DNA of 64,000 nt from Pantanalinema sp. (GTDB lineage: Bacteria > Cyanobacteriota > Sericytochromatia > S15B-MN24 > UBA4093), in the NCBI GenBank assembly GCA_036704125.1, contig DATNQI010000102.1, positions 24,745 through 88,744 on the forward strand. The letters run 5' to 3'. Position 1 is the stretch's first letter. Every line of letters begins with the position of its first letter. This document shows, in pieces, positions 21,656 through 31,184 of the stretch. Below the pieces are notes generated by a model that saw only the letters and a list, made by a program, of their open reading frames with translations, was not told the DNA's origin and did not search any database. Made by a program: the position numbers and the translations under genes.

Positions 21656-23020
21656 ATGACTTCGAACCTGCTACTCGACTTCGTCATCGTCGCCCTCAAG
21701 GCGGTGTTCCTGCTCCTGGTCCTCCTGGTGATGGCTCCGGTCCTGATCGTGCTCGAGCGCAAGATCTCGGCCTGGATCCAGGACCGCCCCGGCCCCAACC
21801 GGGCCGACATCGGCGGCTTCCGCCTGGCCGGCTTCGTCTACATCGTGGCCGACGCGATCAAGCTCTTCACCAAGGAGAACTTCACCCCGACCAACGCCAA
21901 CCGCTTCTATTACTACCTGGCGCCCGCCATCTCGGTGGCGGTCGCCCTCTCCACCGGAGCGGTCCTGCCCTTCGCCGACACCCTCGTCTTCGGCGACGTC
22001 TCGGTCCCCATGCAGCTGCTGCCCATCAATGCCGGCTTGCTGTGGTTCTTCGGCGTGGCCTCGCTCGGCGTCTACGGGATCATCCTGGCGGGCTGGGCCT
22101 CGAACAACAAGTACTCGCTGCTGGGCGCCCTGCGCGGCAGCGCGCAGATCATCAGCTACGAGATCCCCATGGGCCTCTCGGTCGTCGGCCTCCTGATGGC
22201 CTACCAGACCCTGGAGCTGAACAAGATCGTCCTGGCGCAGGGCGGTCCCCTGAGCTTCTTCGGCCTGTTCGACCTCGGCTTCCACGTCGGCCCGGCCTGG
22301 ATCGGCATCCCCAACTGGGGCGTGTTCATCCAGCCCCTCGCCTTCATCATCTTCCTGGTCGCCTCGTACGCGGAGACCAACCGCACCCCCTTCGACCTGG
22401 TCGAGTCCGAGGCCGAGATCGTCGCGGGCTTCCACGTCGAGTACAGCGCCATGAAGTTCGGTATGTTCTTCTTCGCCGAGTACATGGCGATGGTCGTCGC
22501 CTCTAGCATCATGACCACGCTGTTCTTCGGCGGGTGGCAAGTCCCCTTCTTCAGCACCCAGGCGCTGCAGCAGCTTTCGCTGCCCATGATTCGCGTCGGC
22601 CTGATCGGCACCATCGCGGTGCTGGCGCTGATGGCGGTGGGCCTGTTCAAGCTCTACCAGGCCAACAAGGGCCGCTTCGGCGACGCGCGCGACAACGAGG
22701 GCAAGATCCTCGGCGTGCTCGTCAGCGCCCTGGCGGTGCTCATCGCCGCAGTCCTCGTCGCGACCCTCTCGATCAGCGCCCTTCCCGTCTGGGGCGGGGT
22801 GGCCTTCGCCGCGGTCGCGCAGTTCGCCTCGTTCTTCGTGAAGATGTTCCTGATCGCCAGCACCTTCGTCTGGGTCCGCTGGACCGTGCCCCGGTTCCGC
22901 TATGACCAGCTGATGAGCCTCGGCTGGAAGACCCTCCTGCCCCTGGCGCTCGCCAACATCTTCGTCACCGGCGTGGTGATTCTCCTGATGAATCACTTCA
23001 AGCTTGGAGGTGGGATCTAA
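21656..23020 (+). CDS. nuoH: NADH-quinone oxidoreductase subunit H
   Basis: This 454-residue membrane subunit forms the entry of the quinone channel. Hallmarks are LERKISAWIQDRPGPNR and ASYAETNRTPFDLVESEAEIV. It is longer than the usual 320-350 residues, with additional hydrophobic segments between about 310 and 400 (VLVSALAVLIAAVLVATLSI) before the conserved WVRWTVPRFRYDQLM end. The TAA stop overlaps the nuoI ATG (TAATG). Confidence 0.96.
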   Translation: MTSNLLLDFVIVALKAVFLLLVLLVMAPVLIVLERKISAWIQDRPGPNRADIGGFRLAGFVYIVADAIKLFTKENFTPTNANRFYYYLAPAISVAVALSTGAVLPFADTLVFGDVSVPMQLLPINAGLLWFFGVASLGVYGIILAGWASNNKYSLLGALRGSAQIISYEIPMGLSVVGLLMAYQTLELNKIVLAQGGPLSFFGLFDLGFHVGPAWIGIPNWGVFIQPLAFIIFLVASYAETNRTPFDLVESEAEIVAGFHVEYSAMKFGMFFFAEYMAMVVASSIMTTLFFGGWQVPFFSTQALQQLSLPMIRVGLIGTIAVLALMAVGLFKLYQANKGRFGDARDNEGKILGVLVSALAVLIAAVLVATLSISALPVWGGVAFAAVAQFASFFVKMFLIASTFVWVRWTVPRFRYDQLMSLGWKTLLPLALANIFVTGVVILLMNHFKLGGGI

Positions 23021-23514
23021 TGTCGCTCAAGGTCGAACGCCCGACGTCGGACATCAAGGAGGAGATCTACCTCCTGGCCATCGTCAAGGGCATGGGTCTC
23101 ACGCTCAAGCACCTGGTGTCGAGCCTCTTCAACCCTCGGAAGCTCCCCATCGTGGAGTACCCCGAGCAGCAGAAGCAGTTCCCCGCGGGCTACCGCGGCA
23201 AGCACCGCCTGACCAAGCGCGAGGACGGCTCGGTCCGCTGCGTGGCGTGCTACATGTGCGCCACGGCATGCCCTGCCGAGTGCATCCACATCGTGGCCGA
23301 GGAGTCCGAGGACCCCACGGTCGAGAAGCGCCCCGCGCGCTTCGACATCGACCTGCTGGAGTGCGTCTTCTGCGGGATGTGCGTCGAGGCGTGCCCGGTG
23401 GATGCCATCCGCATGGATTCGGGCATCTACTCGTTCACCGACTTCAATCGCAAGGACTTCGTCATCACCAAAGAAGAGCTGATGGCCGTCAAGCCGCAAG
23501 GCATGCCGGACTAG
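23020..23514 (+). CDS. nuoI: NADH-quinone oxidoreductase subunit I
   Basis: This 164-residue ferredoxin-like subunit carries clusters N6a and N6b, bound by CVACYMCATACPAEC and CVFCGMCVEACPVDA. It links NuoG to NuoB in the electron path. The N-terminal amphipathic segment (GMGLTLKHLVSSLFNP) is the usual membrane-contacting helix. Translational coupling to nuoH is through the TAATG overlap. Confidence 0.97.
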   Translation: MSLKVERPTSDIKEEIYLLAIVKGMGLTLKHLVSSLFNPRKLPIVEYPEQQKQFPAGYRGKHRLTKREDGSVRCVACYMCATACPAECIHIVAEESEDPTVEKRPARFDIDLLECVFCGMCVEACPVDAIRMDSGIYSFTDFNRKDFVITKEELMAVKPQGMPD

Positions 23515-23542
23515 CCGCACCGAAGTAGGAGCCCCCCCTTCC

Positions 23543-24046
23543 ATGCTATCCACCATCCTGTTCTATCTCCTGGCCACGGTGATGGTCCTCGGCGGTTTCG
23601 TCACCATCACCCGGCGCCACCCCCTCCCCGCGGCCCTCTCGATGGTCGTCTCGTTCATGGCCCTCTCGGGGCTCTACGCCCTCTTGTCGGCGCAGCTCAT
23701 CGCGATCCTGCAGATCCTGGTCTACGCCGGGGCCATCGTCGCGCTGATCGTCTTCGTCATCATGCTGCTCAACGTCCGCGAGGAGAACCTCGACTACCAC
23801 GAGGCCTTCTTCCCGCAGCTGGGCCTGGCCGTGGCGGGCCTGGTGCCGGTGGTCGGGCTCGTGCTGGCGGCCATCAACAAGCTGCCGAAGGATGCCTTCC
23901 CCCCGCTCAACGATCCGGCTTACGGATCCATCGAGCTGGTCGGCATGTTCCTTTACCAGAACTACGTCTTCGTCTTCGAGATGGTCTCGATCCTGCTCAC
24001 GGTCGCCATGGTCGGCGTCGTGCTCTTGGCGAAACGCCGGATTTAG
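23543..24046 (+). CDS. nuoJ: NADH-quinone oxidoreductase subunit J
   Basis: This 167-residue membrane subunit has five hydrophobic segments. The motif LQILVYAGAIVALIVFVIML contains the conserved Tyr and the pi-bulge helix that rearranges during turnover. It belongs to the proton-translocating arm. AGGAGC precedes the ATG, and nuoK begins eight bases after the stop. Confidence 0.95.
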   Translation: MLSTILFYLLATVMVLGGFVTITRRHPLPAALSMVVSFMALSGLYALLSAQLIAILQILVYAGAIVALIVFVIMLLNVREENLDYHEAFFPQLGLAVAGLVPVVGLVLAAINKLPKDAFPPLNDPAYGSIELVGMFLYQNYVFVFEMVSILLTVAMVGVVLLAKRRI

Positions 24047-24054
24047 GAGCCCCC

Positions 24055-24357
24055 ATGCTTACGCTGCAACACTTCCTGATCGCCAGCGTCCTGATGTTCG
24101 CCACCGGCGTCGCGGGCGTGGTCGGCCGCAAGAACCTGTTCATCGTCTTCATGTCGATCGAGCTGATGCTGAACGCGGTCAACCTGAGCTTCGTCGCCTT
24201 CGCCCGGTTCATGAACCAGCTCGACGGCCACGTCTTCGTCTTCCTCGTCATGGCCGTGGCCGCTGCCGAAGCCGCGATCGGGCTTGCGATCGTCATTTTG
24301 CTCTTCAAGAACAAGGAGTCGTTGAACGTCGACGACTTCTCCGTCATGAAGCGGTAG
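24055..24357 (+). CDS. nuoK: NADH-quinone oxidoreductase subunit K
   Basis: This 100-residue, three-helix subunit keeps the membrane glutamate in FMSIELMLNAVNLSFV and the second one in AAEAAIGLAIVILLF, both part of the proton path linking NuoJ/K to the antiporter-like subunits. Length matches the family exactly. Confidence 0.96.
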   Translation: MLTLQHFLIASVLMFATGVAGVVGRKNLFIVFMSIELMLNAVNLSFVAFARFMNQLDGHVFVFLVMAVAAAEAAIGLAIVILLFKNKESLNVDDFSVMKR

Positions 24358-24367
24358 AGGTTTCCCG

Positions 24368-26335
24368 ATGGAATCACACACCACCAACTTGCTACTCTGG
24401 GTGCCGCTGCTGCCGCTCCTCGGCGCGATCTTCAACGGCCTGTTGACCCTCTTCTACGCCAAGTCCGAGCACGGCGCCCCCAGGGGGCTCGTCTCGGCGG
24501 TCGCCGTCGGCGCCCCGCTCTTGGCCTTCTTCGTCGCCCTCAAGCTCTTCTTCGAGCTCAAGGGCATGGGCGAGGAGTCCCGCCTCATGATCCAGCACGT
24601 GGCCACCTGGATGCAGGCCGGTCAGCTGGACGTGGGCATCGACTTCATGCTCGACCCGCTCTCGGCGGTCATGATCCTGACGGTCACCTTCATCGGGACC
24701 CTCATCCACCTGTACTCGGTGGGCTACATGAGCCACGACCGCGGCTTCTCGCGCTACTTCACCTACCTGAACCTCTTCACCTTCTCGATGCTGGTGCTGG
24801 TGCTCGGCAAGAACCTGCCGATCATGTTCGTGGGCTGGGAGGGCGTGGGCGTCTGCTCGTACCTCCTGATCGGCTTCTGGTTCTCGGACATCAAGAAGGC
24901 GAACGCCGGCAACAAGGCGTTCATCACCAACCGCGTGGGCGACTTCGGCTTCCTGCTCGGTATCTTCTTCCTGTTCGTCTACACCATGAACCACGGCGGG
25001 GCGACCCTCGACTTCGTGGGCCTCAAGGCCTTCTTCGAGGCGCTGCCCAAGGGCGAGGCGCTGACCGTCACGGTGGCGACCACCGCGGCGCTGCTGCTGT
25101 TCATCGGCGCCATGGGCAAGAGCGCCCAGGTGCCCCTGCACGTGTGGCTCGCTGACGCGATGGCCGGCCCCACCCCGGTCTCGGCCCTGATCCACGCCGC
25201 GACGATGGTCACGGCGGGCGTCTACATGGTCGCGCGCTGCAACTTCATCTTCAGCCTGAGCCCGCTGGCCCAGACGGTCGTGGCCTCGATCGGCGCCCTC
25301 ACGGCGCTGTTCGCGGCCACCATCGCCCTGACCCAGTCCGACATCAAGCGCGTGCTCGCCTACTCGACGGTCTCGCAGCTCGGCTACATGTTCGTCGGCG
25401 TGGGCATCGGCGCCTACGGCGCCGGCATGTTCCACGTGTTCACCCACGCCTTCTTCAAGGCACTGCTGTTCCTCGGCGCGGGCTCGGTCATCCACGCCAT
25501 GCACGAGGAGCAGGACCTCTGGAAGATGGGCGGCCTTCGTTCCAAGATGCCCATCACCTTCGCGACCATGGGCATCGCGACGCTCGCCATCGCGGGCATC
25601 CCGCCCCTGGCCGGGTTCTTCTCGAAGGACGAGATCCTCTGGCACGCCTTCGGCCACCATCACTACGTCATCTATGGCGTGCTGCTGCTGACCGCGGGGA
25701 TCACCGCCTACTACATGTTCCGCATGCTGTTCCTGGCGTTCTTCGGAACGCCCCGCGACAAGCACCGCGTGGAGCATGCCCACGAGAGCCCCTGGGTCAT
25801 GGCCCTGCCGCTGGTGGTGCTGTGCATCGGCACCGTGGTGGTCGGCTTCCTCGGGGTTCCCCACGTCCTGGGCGGTCACAACCTGTTCGGCGAGTGGCTC
25901 GCGCCGGTCGTCGGGCATGCCGAGATCGAAGGTTTCTCGGCCGGCTTCGAGCTCGGCATGATGGCCCTCTCGGTCCTGGTCGCCGCCATCGGCATCGGCG
26001 TCGCCTATGCCCGCTACGGCAAGGCCGTCCCCGCCACCGAGCCCACCCGCACCGCCTGGTGGGACGTTCTCAAGAACAAGTACTTCATCGACGAGCTCAT
26101 CGAGGCCGTCCTCATCAAGCCCCTGCGCTTCATTGCGTCGGTGCTGCTCTACAAGGGCGCCGAGGAGAACGGCATCGACAAGGCGGTCAACGAGACGCCG
26201 CGGCTCTACGCGGGGATCTCGGGCGCGGTCCGGACGTTGCAGAACGGCCTGATCCGCTCCTACGCCCTGATGATGCTCGTCGGGGCGGCCCTCATCGCCG
26301 TGTACTACCTCTTGAAGTTCGACACGCTGCATTAA
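24368..26335 (+). CDS. nuoL: NADH-quinone oxidoreductase subunit L
   Basis: This 655-residue antiporter-like proton pump has the conserved VGWEGVGVCSYLLIGFW, LHVWLADAMAGPTPVSALIH and LTQSDIKRVLAYSTVSQLGY segments with the key Glu, Lys and His residues. The C-terminal part after about residue 500 includes the long lateral helix region and a final transmembrane segment (ALMMLVGAALIAVYYLL). It is the distal pump of the membrane arm. The 10-base gap before nuoM contains AAGGAT. Confidence 0.97.
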   Translation: MESHTTNLLLWVPLLPLLGAIFNGLLTLFYAKSEHGAPRGLVSAVAVGAPLLAFFVALKLFFELKGMGEESRLMIQHVATWMQAGQLDVGIDFMLDPLSAVMILTVTFIGTLIHLYSVGYMSHDRGFSRYFTYLNLFTFSMLVLVLGKNLPIMFVGWEGVGVCSYLLIGFWFSDIKKANAGNKAFITNRVGDFGFLLGIFFLFVYTMNHGGATLDFVGLKAFFEALPKGEALTVTVATTAALLLFIGAMGKSAQVPLHVWLADAMAGPTPVSALIHAATMVTAGVYMVARCNFIFSLSPLAQTVVASIGALTALFAATIALTQSDIKRVLAYSTVSQLGYMFVGVGIGAYGAGMFHVFTHAFFKALLFLGAGSVIHAMHEEQDLWKMGGLRSKMPITFATMGIATLAIAGIPPLAGFFSKDEILWHAFGHHHYVIYGVLLLTAGITAYYMFRMLFLAFFGTPRDKHRVEHAHESPWVMALPLVVLCIGTVVVGFLGVPHVLGGHNLFGEWLAPVVGHAEIEGFSAGFELGMMALSVLVAAIGIGVAYARYGKAVPATEPTRTAWWDVLKNKYFIDELIEAVLIKPLRFIASVLLYKGAEENGIDKAVNETPRLYAGISGAVRTLQNGLIRSYALMMLVGAALIAVYYLLKFDTLH

Positions 26336-26345
26336 GGATTGATCA

Positions 26346-27884
26346 ATGGACCAGAACGTATTGTCGATCCTGATCTTCCTGCCGGTCGTCGCGGCGCTGG
26401 GCCTCATGCTCATGCCTTCGTCGTCGGAAAAGGGGATCAAGGGATTCGCGATGGTGGCCGCGCTCATTAACGCGGCCCTGGCGCTCTCGCTCCTGGGCAC
26501 CTTCGACCCGGCCAAGGCCGGCTACCAGTTCGAAGTCAACGCGCCCTGGCTGCCGAGCGCCGGCATCTCCTACCACCTCGGCATCGACGGCATCAGCCTG
26601 GTGCTGGTCGTCCTGACGGCCGTGCTCACCCCGGTGGCGCTGCTGGCCTCCTGGAACCTGATCAAGGACCGGGTGAGGGGCTACTATGCCTGGATGCTGC
26701 TCTTCTCGGCGGGCATGATCGGCGCGGTCACCGCGCTCGACATGTTCCTCTTCTACGTCTTCTTCGAGCTGATGCTCATCCCGGCGTTCTTCCTCATCGG
26801 CCTCTGGGGCGGTGAGGGCCGGGTCAAGGCGACGGTCAAGTTCGTCGTCTACACCTTAGTCGGTTCGCTTTTCCTGTTCGTGGCCATCCTCTACCTCGCG
26901 GTCCGGCACCAGGCGACGACCGGCACCTGGAGCTTCCAGCTCGCCGATCTGATGGCCACCCCGCTGGCGGGGTCTGCCATGGTCTGGGCGTTCCTGGCCT
27001 TCGCCCTCGCCTTCGCGATCAAGAGCGGCCTCTTCCCGTTCCACACCTGGGCCCCCGACACCTACGTGGCGGCGCCCGCTCCGGTCACCTTCCTGGTGAG
27101 CGGCATCATGGGCAAGATCGGCGTCTACGGCTTCATCCGCTTCGCGGTGCCCCTCTTCCCCGAGGCCGCCAGGAGCGCCCAGCCCTACCTGATGGGCCTC
27201 GCGCTCATCGGTCTGATCTACGCGGCCTGGATCGCGCTGGCCCAGACCGACATCAAGCGCCTGCTCGCCTACAGCTCGGTCTCGCACATGGCGGTGATCC
27301 TGCTCGGCGTCTTCGCCCTGGACCAGCACGCCTGGACCGGCGCGGTGTTCATGTTCATGGCCCACGCGCTGGCGACCGGCGGCCTGTTCCTGCTGGTCGG
27401 CATGCTCGCCGAGCGCAAGGGCACCTCGATCGCCGACTTCGGCGGGATCGCCAAGGCGATGCCCTTCTTGACCACCGTCTTCGTCCTCGTGACGATGGCC
27501 TCGGTCGGCCTGCCGGGCCTCAACGGCTTCATCGGCGAGTTCATGATCCTGCTGGGCACCTACGCCAGCCACAACGTGATCGGCGTGGTCGCGACCACCT
27601 CGGTCATCTGGGGCGCCTGCTACATGCTGTGGATGGTCTCTCGGACCTTCTTCGGCGAGGAGCCGAAGCAAGCCAAGCCGCTCGCGGACCTCTCGCTGCG
27701 CGAGGCCCTCGTCATCGTTCCCATCGCGCTCGTCATCGTCTACACGGGCTTCGTGCCCCAGCCGGTGCTCTCGCGAATCGACGCCTCGGTCCAGGCCGTG
27801 CTGGGTCCCGTCAACGCGACCGTCAAGGCCGCCACGGCGGAGCCTGCGGCGACCGAAGGCGATCACCACGCCGGAGGGCACTAA
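26346..27884 (+). CDS. nuoM: NADH-quinone oxidoreductase subunit M
   Basis: This 512-residue antiporter-like subunit has FFELMLIPAFFLIGLWGG with the essential Glu, FPFHTWAPDTYVAAP with the channel His, and LAQTDIKRLLAYSSVSHM with the Lys-containing helix. It forms the middle proton channel. The C-terminal tail is Ala/Glu/His-rich (ATEGDHHAGGH). It is three bases upstream of nuoN. Confidence 0.97.
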   Translation: MDQNVLSILIFLPVVAALGLMLMPSSSEKGIKGFAMVAALINAALALSLLGTFDPAKAGYQFEVNAPWLPSAGISYHLGIDGISLVLVVLTAVLTPVALLASWNLIKDRVRGYYAWMLLFSAGMIGAVTALDMFLFYVFFELMLIPAFFLIGLWGGEGRVKATVKFVVYTLVGSLFLFVAILYLAVRHQATTGTWSFQLADLMATPLAGSAMVWAFLAFALAFAIKSGLFPFHTWAPDTYVAAPAPVTFLVSGIMGKIGVYGFIRFAVPLFPEAARSAQPYLMGLALIGLIYAAWIALAQTDIKRLLAYSSVSHMAVILLGVFALDQHAWTGAVFMFMAHALATGGLFLLVGMLAERKGTSIADFGGIAKAMPFLTTVFVLVTMASVGLPGLNGFIGEFMILLGTYASHNVIGVVATTSVIWGACYMLWMVSRTFFGEEPKQAKPLADLSLREALVIVPIALVIVYTGFVPQPVLSRIDASVQAVLGPVNATVKAATAEPAATEGDHHAGGH

Positions 27885-27887
27885 GGC

Positions 27888-29375
27888 ATGATGAACATGG
27901 AAATCCACTGGCTCTCGATCCTGCCCATCATCATCGTCATGGTGACGGGCCTGGGCCTCACCTTCCTGCGGACCCCCGCGCTGCTGGGCGGGCTTTCCCT
28001 CTCGGCCCTGGCGCTCGCCGCCATGGTCTCGGGCGTGGACCTGGTCCAGAGCCCGGCGGGCTTCAAGCGCGTCCTCTTCCACGGGGTCGTGACCTTCGAC
28101 GCCTACAGCCACTTCTTCACCCTGCTGCTGATCGGCTGTGCCGCGCTCACCCTGGTGGCGGCGTGGGCCTACTTCCCTCGCGAGAAGATGGCCCAGAGCG
28201 AGGTCTACTCCCTGCTCATGCTCAGCCTGAGCGGGATGCTGATCCTGCCGGCGGCGACCCACCTGATCGCGGTCTTCATCGCGATCGAGATCATGTCGAT
28301 CGCCATCTATGCCCTCGTCGGCGCCCGCCGCATGGACATGAAGAGCAACGAGTCGTCGCTCAAGTACTTCCTGCTGGGCTCCTTCGCCTCGGGCATCATC
28401 CTCTACGGCATCGCCTTGACCTACGGTGCGGCGGGCTCGATCCAGTTCGACGCCCTGCGCGACTTCGCGGCCAGCCCCGATCCCGCCAGGCTGCCGCTCT
28501 TCATCGCGGGCATCGCGATGCTCGTCATCGGCTTCGGCTTCAAGGTCGCGGCGGCTCCGTTCCACGCCTGGACCCCCGACGTGTACGAGGGCGCTCCGGC
28601 GCCGATCACCGGCTTCATGGCGACCGCGGTCAAGGCGGCCTCGTTCGCCTTCATCCTCCGCACCATGGCGGTCGCCTTCCTGCCCGTCAAGGCCGAGTGG
28701 GTGGAGGTGGTGGCGGCCCTGGCCGTGGTCACCATGTTCACCGGCAACATCCTGGCCTTCGTCCAGGGCAACATCAAGCGCATGCTGGCCTACTCCAGCA
28801 TCGCTCACACCGGCTACATGATGATGGGCCTCACCGCCCTGTCGAACCAGGAGGGCGCCTACGCCGGTGCCGCGATCCTCTACTACCTGGTCGCCTACTG
28901 CCTGACGAATATCGCCCTCTTCGCGGCGATCGGCTTCGTCAGCAAGCAGGGCGAGAAGCTGGTCGAGATCGAGGACCTCGCGGGCCTCGGCGCCAAGTTC
29001 CCCGGCCTCTCGCTGGTGATCGCCATCTGCATGGCGAGCCTGATCGGGATCCCGCCCACGGCGGGCTTCTTCGGGAAGTACTTCCTGTTCAGCGCCGTCA
29101 TCCAGCAGGGCTACGCCTGGCTCGCCGTGATCGGCATCATCAACTCGATCCTCTCGGTCTACTACTACCTGCGGGTGGTCGTGGTGATGTACTTCAAGGA
29201 GCCCCGGGCGGACTGGTCCGACATGACCGGCCTGGTGCCCGTCCGGATCGTGGGCGTCTTCTGCGCCGTGATGATCGTGTGGGCCGGCGTCGGCGCCACC
29301 AGCCTCCTGTACCTGGTCCCGGGGGCGCAGCCCCTGATGGCCTGGGCCAAGACCTCGGTCGCCAGCCTCTTCTAG
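27888..29375 (+). CDS. nuoN: NADH-quinone oxidoreductase subunit N
   Basis: This 495-residue protein is the third antiporter-like pump and the last gene of the operon. It keeps IEIMSIAIYALVG with the essential Glu, APFHAWTPDVYEGAPAPITG with the channel residues, and NIKRMLAYSSIAHTGYMMMG. Two tandem ATG codons (27888 and 27891) are possible starts. The operon ends 11 bases later in a perfect palindromic terminator. Confidence 0.97.
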   Translation: MMNMEIHWLSILPIIIVMVTGLGLTFLRTPALLGGLSLSALALAAMVSGVDLVQSPAGFKRVLFHGVVTFDAYSHFFTLLLIGCAALTLVAAWAYFPREKMAQSEVYSLLMLSLSGMLILPAATHLIAVFIAIEIMSIAIYALVGARRMDMKSNESSLKYFLLGSFASGIILYGIALTYGAAGSIQFDALRDFAASPDPARLPLFIAGIAMLVIGFGFKVAAAPFHAWTPDVYEGAPAPITGFMATAVKAASFAFILRTMAVAFLPVKAEWVEVVAALAVVTMFTGNILAFVQGNIKRMLAYSSIAHTGYMMMGLTALSNQEGAYAGAAILYYLVAYCLTNIALFAAIGFVSKQGEKLVEIEDLAGLGAKFPGLSLVIAICMASLIGIPPTAGFFGKYFLFSAVIQQGYAWLAVIGIINSILSVYYYLRVVVVMYFKEPRADWSDMTGLVPVRIVGVFCAVMIVWAGVGATSLLYLVPGAQPLMAWAKTSVASLF

Positions 29376-29386
29376 AGGAAGGCCCG

Positions 29387-29432
29387 AAAGCCCGAAGGGA
29401 CCGGCAGTACTGCCGGTCCCTTCGGGCTTTTC
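29387..29432. terminator. Perfect palindromic bidirectional terminator after nuoN
   Basis: Two 22-base arms (29387-29408 and 29409-29430) are exact reverse complements with no spacer. The outer bases are AAAG and CTTT, so each strand ends its stem in a short T-run (CTTTTC on plus). It separates the nuo operon from the convergent kinase gene and should stop transcription both ways. Confidence 0.85.
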
Positions 29433-29442
29433 GTCGTGAGGG

Positions 29443-30168
29443 CTACGAGCGCGGGAGGGTGAAGCTGAAGACGCTGCCCGCCCCAAGCCGGCTCTCGACC
29501 GAGAGGGTGCCCCCGTGAAGGTCCAGAATGGCCTTGCAGACGTTGAGGCCGATCCCCAGGCGATCGCCGCATTCCTCCCTGCCCAGGTAGAAGGGCTCGA
29601 AGAGGGTCTCGAGCGCGTCGGGCGCGATGCCGCAGCCGGTGTCCTCGACCCGGCAGCGCAGCCACGGCCCGTCCGGGGCCGTGCTGACCCTCACGTGGCC
29701 GCCGCTCGGCGTGAAGCGCACCGCGTTGGCCAGAAGGTTGCGCAGCAGGTGGGTGATGCGGGCGGCGTCCCCCATGCACCCGGAGGGCCCGGTGCTCGGG
29801 GCGTGCCTCACCTCGACGCCCCGGGCCGAAGCCTGGGGCCGGATGCTCGCGATCGCCTCGGCGGCGCAGGCGTCGAGGTCGAGGGGCCTCACGTGAAGGA
29901 CGACGCGCCGGGCGTGGTGGAGGCTGAGCTCGAGCAGGTCGCTCACCCGGTCGTGCATGTCCAGCGAGCTGGTGCGGATGCGCTCGACGTGGCGCCGCTG
30001 GGCATCGGTGAGGCTGCCCGTCGCCTCGAGCGAGAGCAGCTGGGCGGCGACGTTGATCGCCATGAGGGGCGAGCGCAGGCCGTGCGAGACCGTGTTCAGG
30101 AAGCGGTCCGGAGTCGTGCCGGGCTCGGTCGCCGGGAGGTGGAACGCGCTGGGATCGTTGCTCGGCAT
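29443..30168 (-). CDS. Soluble histidine kinase without a sensor domain
   Basis: This 241-residue protein consists of a HisKA dimerisation/phosphoacceptor domain (FLNTVSHGLRSPLMAI, phospho-His in SHGLRSP) and a HATPase_c domain with N box NLLANAVRFTP, G1 DTGCGI and G2 GDRLGIGLNVCKAIL. No transmembrane segment or PAS/GAF domain precedes it, only about 20 polar residues. It must sense through a partner or be phosphorylated indirectly. It lies downstream of the response regulator gene on the same strand and is separated from it by a DosR-like palindrome, so it may have its own regulated promoter. GCGGGTAAGAG precedes the ATG. Confidence 0.85.
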   Translation of the reverse strand: MPSNDPSAFHLPATEPGTTPDRFLNTVSHGLRSPLMAINVAAQLLSLEATGSLTDAQRRHVERIRTSSLDMHDRVSDLLELSLHHARRVVLHVRPLDLDACAAEAIASIRPQASARGVEVRHAPSTGPSGCMGDAARITHLLRNLLANAVRFTPSGGHVRVSTAPDGPWLRCRVEDTGCGIAPDALETLFEPFYLGREECGDRLGIGLNVCKAILDLHGGTLSVESRLGAGSVFSFTLPRS

Positions 30169-30253
30169 CTCTTACCCGCCTGCCATGTCCGGAGCTTCGG
30201 GGTGCTCCTGACGGTCCGAGGGAAGTCTAGCGCAGCGCAATCGGAAAAGGCCA

Positions 30254-30267
30254 GGGACGAAAGTCCC
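30254..30267. promoter_or_regulatory. DosR-like palindrome upstream of the kinase gene
   Basis: GGGACGAAAGTCCC (minus strand GGGACTTTCGTCCC) closely matches the core of the mycobacterial DosR box, GGGACTWWAGTCCC. It lies 86-99 bases before the kinase ATG and just after the response regulator stop. On the minus strand a TAGACT -10-like hexamer follows 24 bases later. A second copy with one base different stands before the chemoreceptor gene at 48672-48685. The same stem followed by CCTTTT could alternatively act as a weak terminator for the regulator gene. Confidence 0.5.
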
Positions 30268-30287
30268 GGCTGCCTCGGCGCGCGGGC

Positions 30288-30911
30288 TTACCCGATCACG
30301 CCGAGCTGCTGGCAGAGGAGGACCGCCTGGGTACGGTTGTTCACTTCCAGCTTGTCGTAGATGCGCGAGAGGTGGTTCTTGATGGTCTTGTCGCTGAGGC
30401 AGAGGCGCTCGGCGATCGCGCGGTTTTCGAGCCCGCGGGCGAGCAAGGTGACGATCTCGCGCTCGCGCTCGGTAAGCGCCTCGAGCACGATCGGGGCCGG
30501 CAGGGTCGGTGCCTTGCGCCGGCGGCGCGCCAGGGCCTGCTCGATGACCTCGTTGAGCTTGTGCAGGTCCCGCAGGGGCTTCTGCAGGAAGTCGAAGGCG
30601 CGCCCGCCGCGCAGGGCCAGAATGGCGTCGTCCATGGTGCCTTGGCCTGTCAGGAAGATCACCTCGATGCCGGCGTCGAGCTCCTTGAGCAGCGAGAGCA
30701 GCTGCAAGCCGTCGAGCCCGGGCATCTTGAGGTCGGTCACGACGACGTCGAACGCCTCCTGCTTGAAGAGGCTCACGGCCTCGTGGGTGCTTGCGGCGGT
30801 CTTGGCCTGGTAGCCGAAATGGGTCAGCCACTCGTGGAGCATCGCGAGCAGCTCGCGTTCGTCGTCCACGAGCAGGATTCGCGCGCCTGAAGAAGGTGAG
30901 GATTCGTGCAT
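30288..30911 (-). CDS. NarL/FixJ-family response regulator, DosR-like DNA-binding helix
   Basis: This 207-residue protein has an N-terminal receiver domain (ILLVDDE, phospho-acceptor D60 in VVTDLKMPG, FLTGQG, K111 in LQKP) and a C-terminal LuxR-type helix-turn-helix (LTEREREIVTLLARGLENRAI). The recognition helix SDKTIKNHLSRIY keeps Lys-Thr-x-Lys-Asn (K175, K178, N179), the residues that contact DNA in M. tuberculosis DosR (K179, K182, N183). Two DosR-like palindromes are in the window. ATG 30911 is chosen; a GTG at 30968 would add 19 residues unlike a receiver domain. The partner is probably the kinase next door. Confidence 0.85.
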   Translation of the reverse strand: MHESSPSSGARILLVDDERELLAMLHEWLTHFGYQAKTAASTHEAVSLFKQEAFDVVVTDLKMPGLDGLQLLSLLKELDAGIEVIFLTGQGTMDDAILALRGGRAFDFLQKPLRDLHKLNEVIEQALARRRRKAPTLPAPIVLEALTEREREIVTLLARGLENRAIAERLCLSDKTIKNHLSRIYDKLEVNNRTQAVLLCQQLGVIG

Positions 30912-31184
30912 GATGCGGACGGCCTGCCTGAATAGAGGGAAGGGAGATGATGCAAAATACGTTAGCACGTTTCGCGGCGGGGGGGGAGGCCCGGTCGTGC
31001 TTGGTGCATCGCGGGGAATTGACGCGCGCCGACTCGTAACCGATGCGAAAGAGGTAAGATTCCGCCTCGCTTAGCGATATCCTCACGCAACGGCCGGCTA
31101 ATTTCGCACGTTGAAGGGTAACATGGGGTAGAAGCGTGCAAGCGCCCCTTCGTCCCCCCCGGCGAGCGAAAGTGACCAACCGCG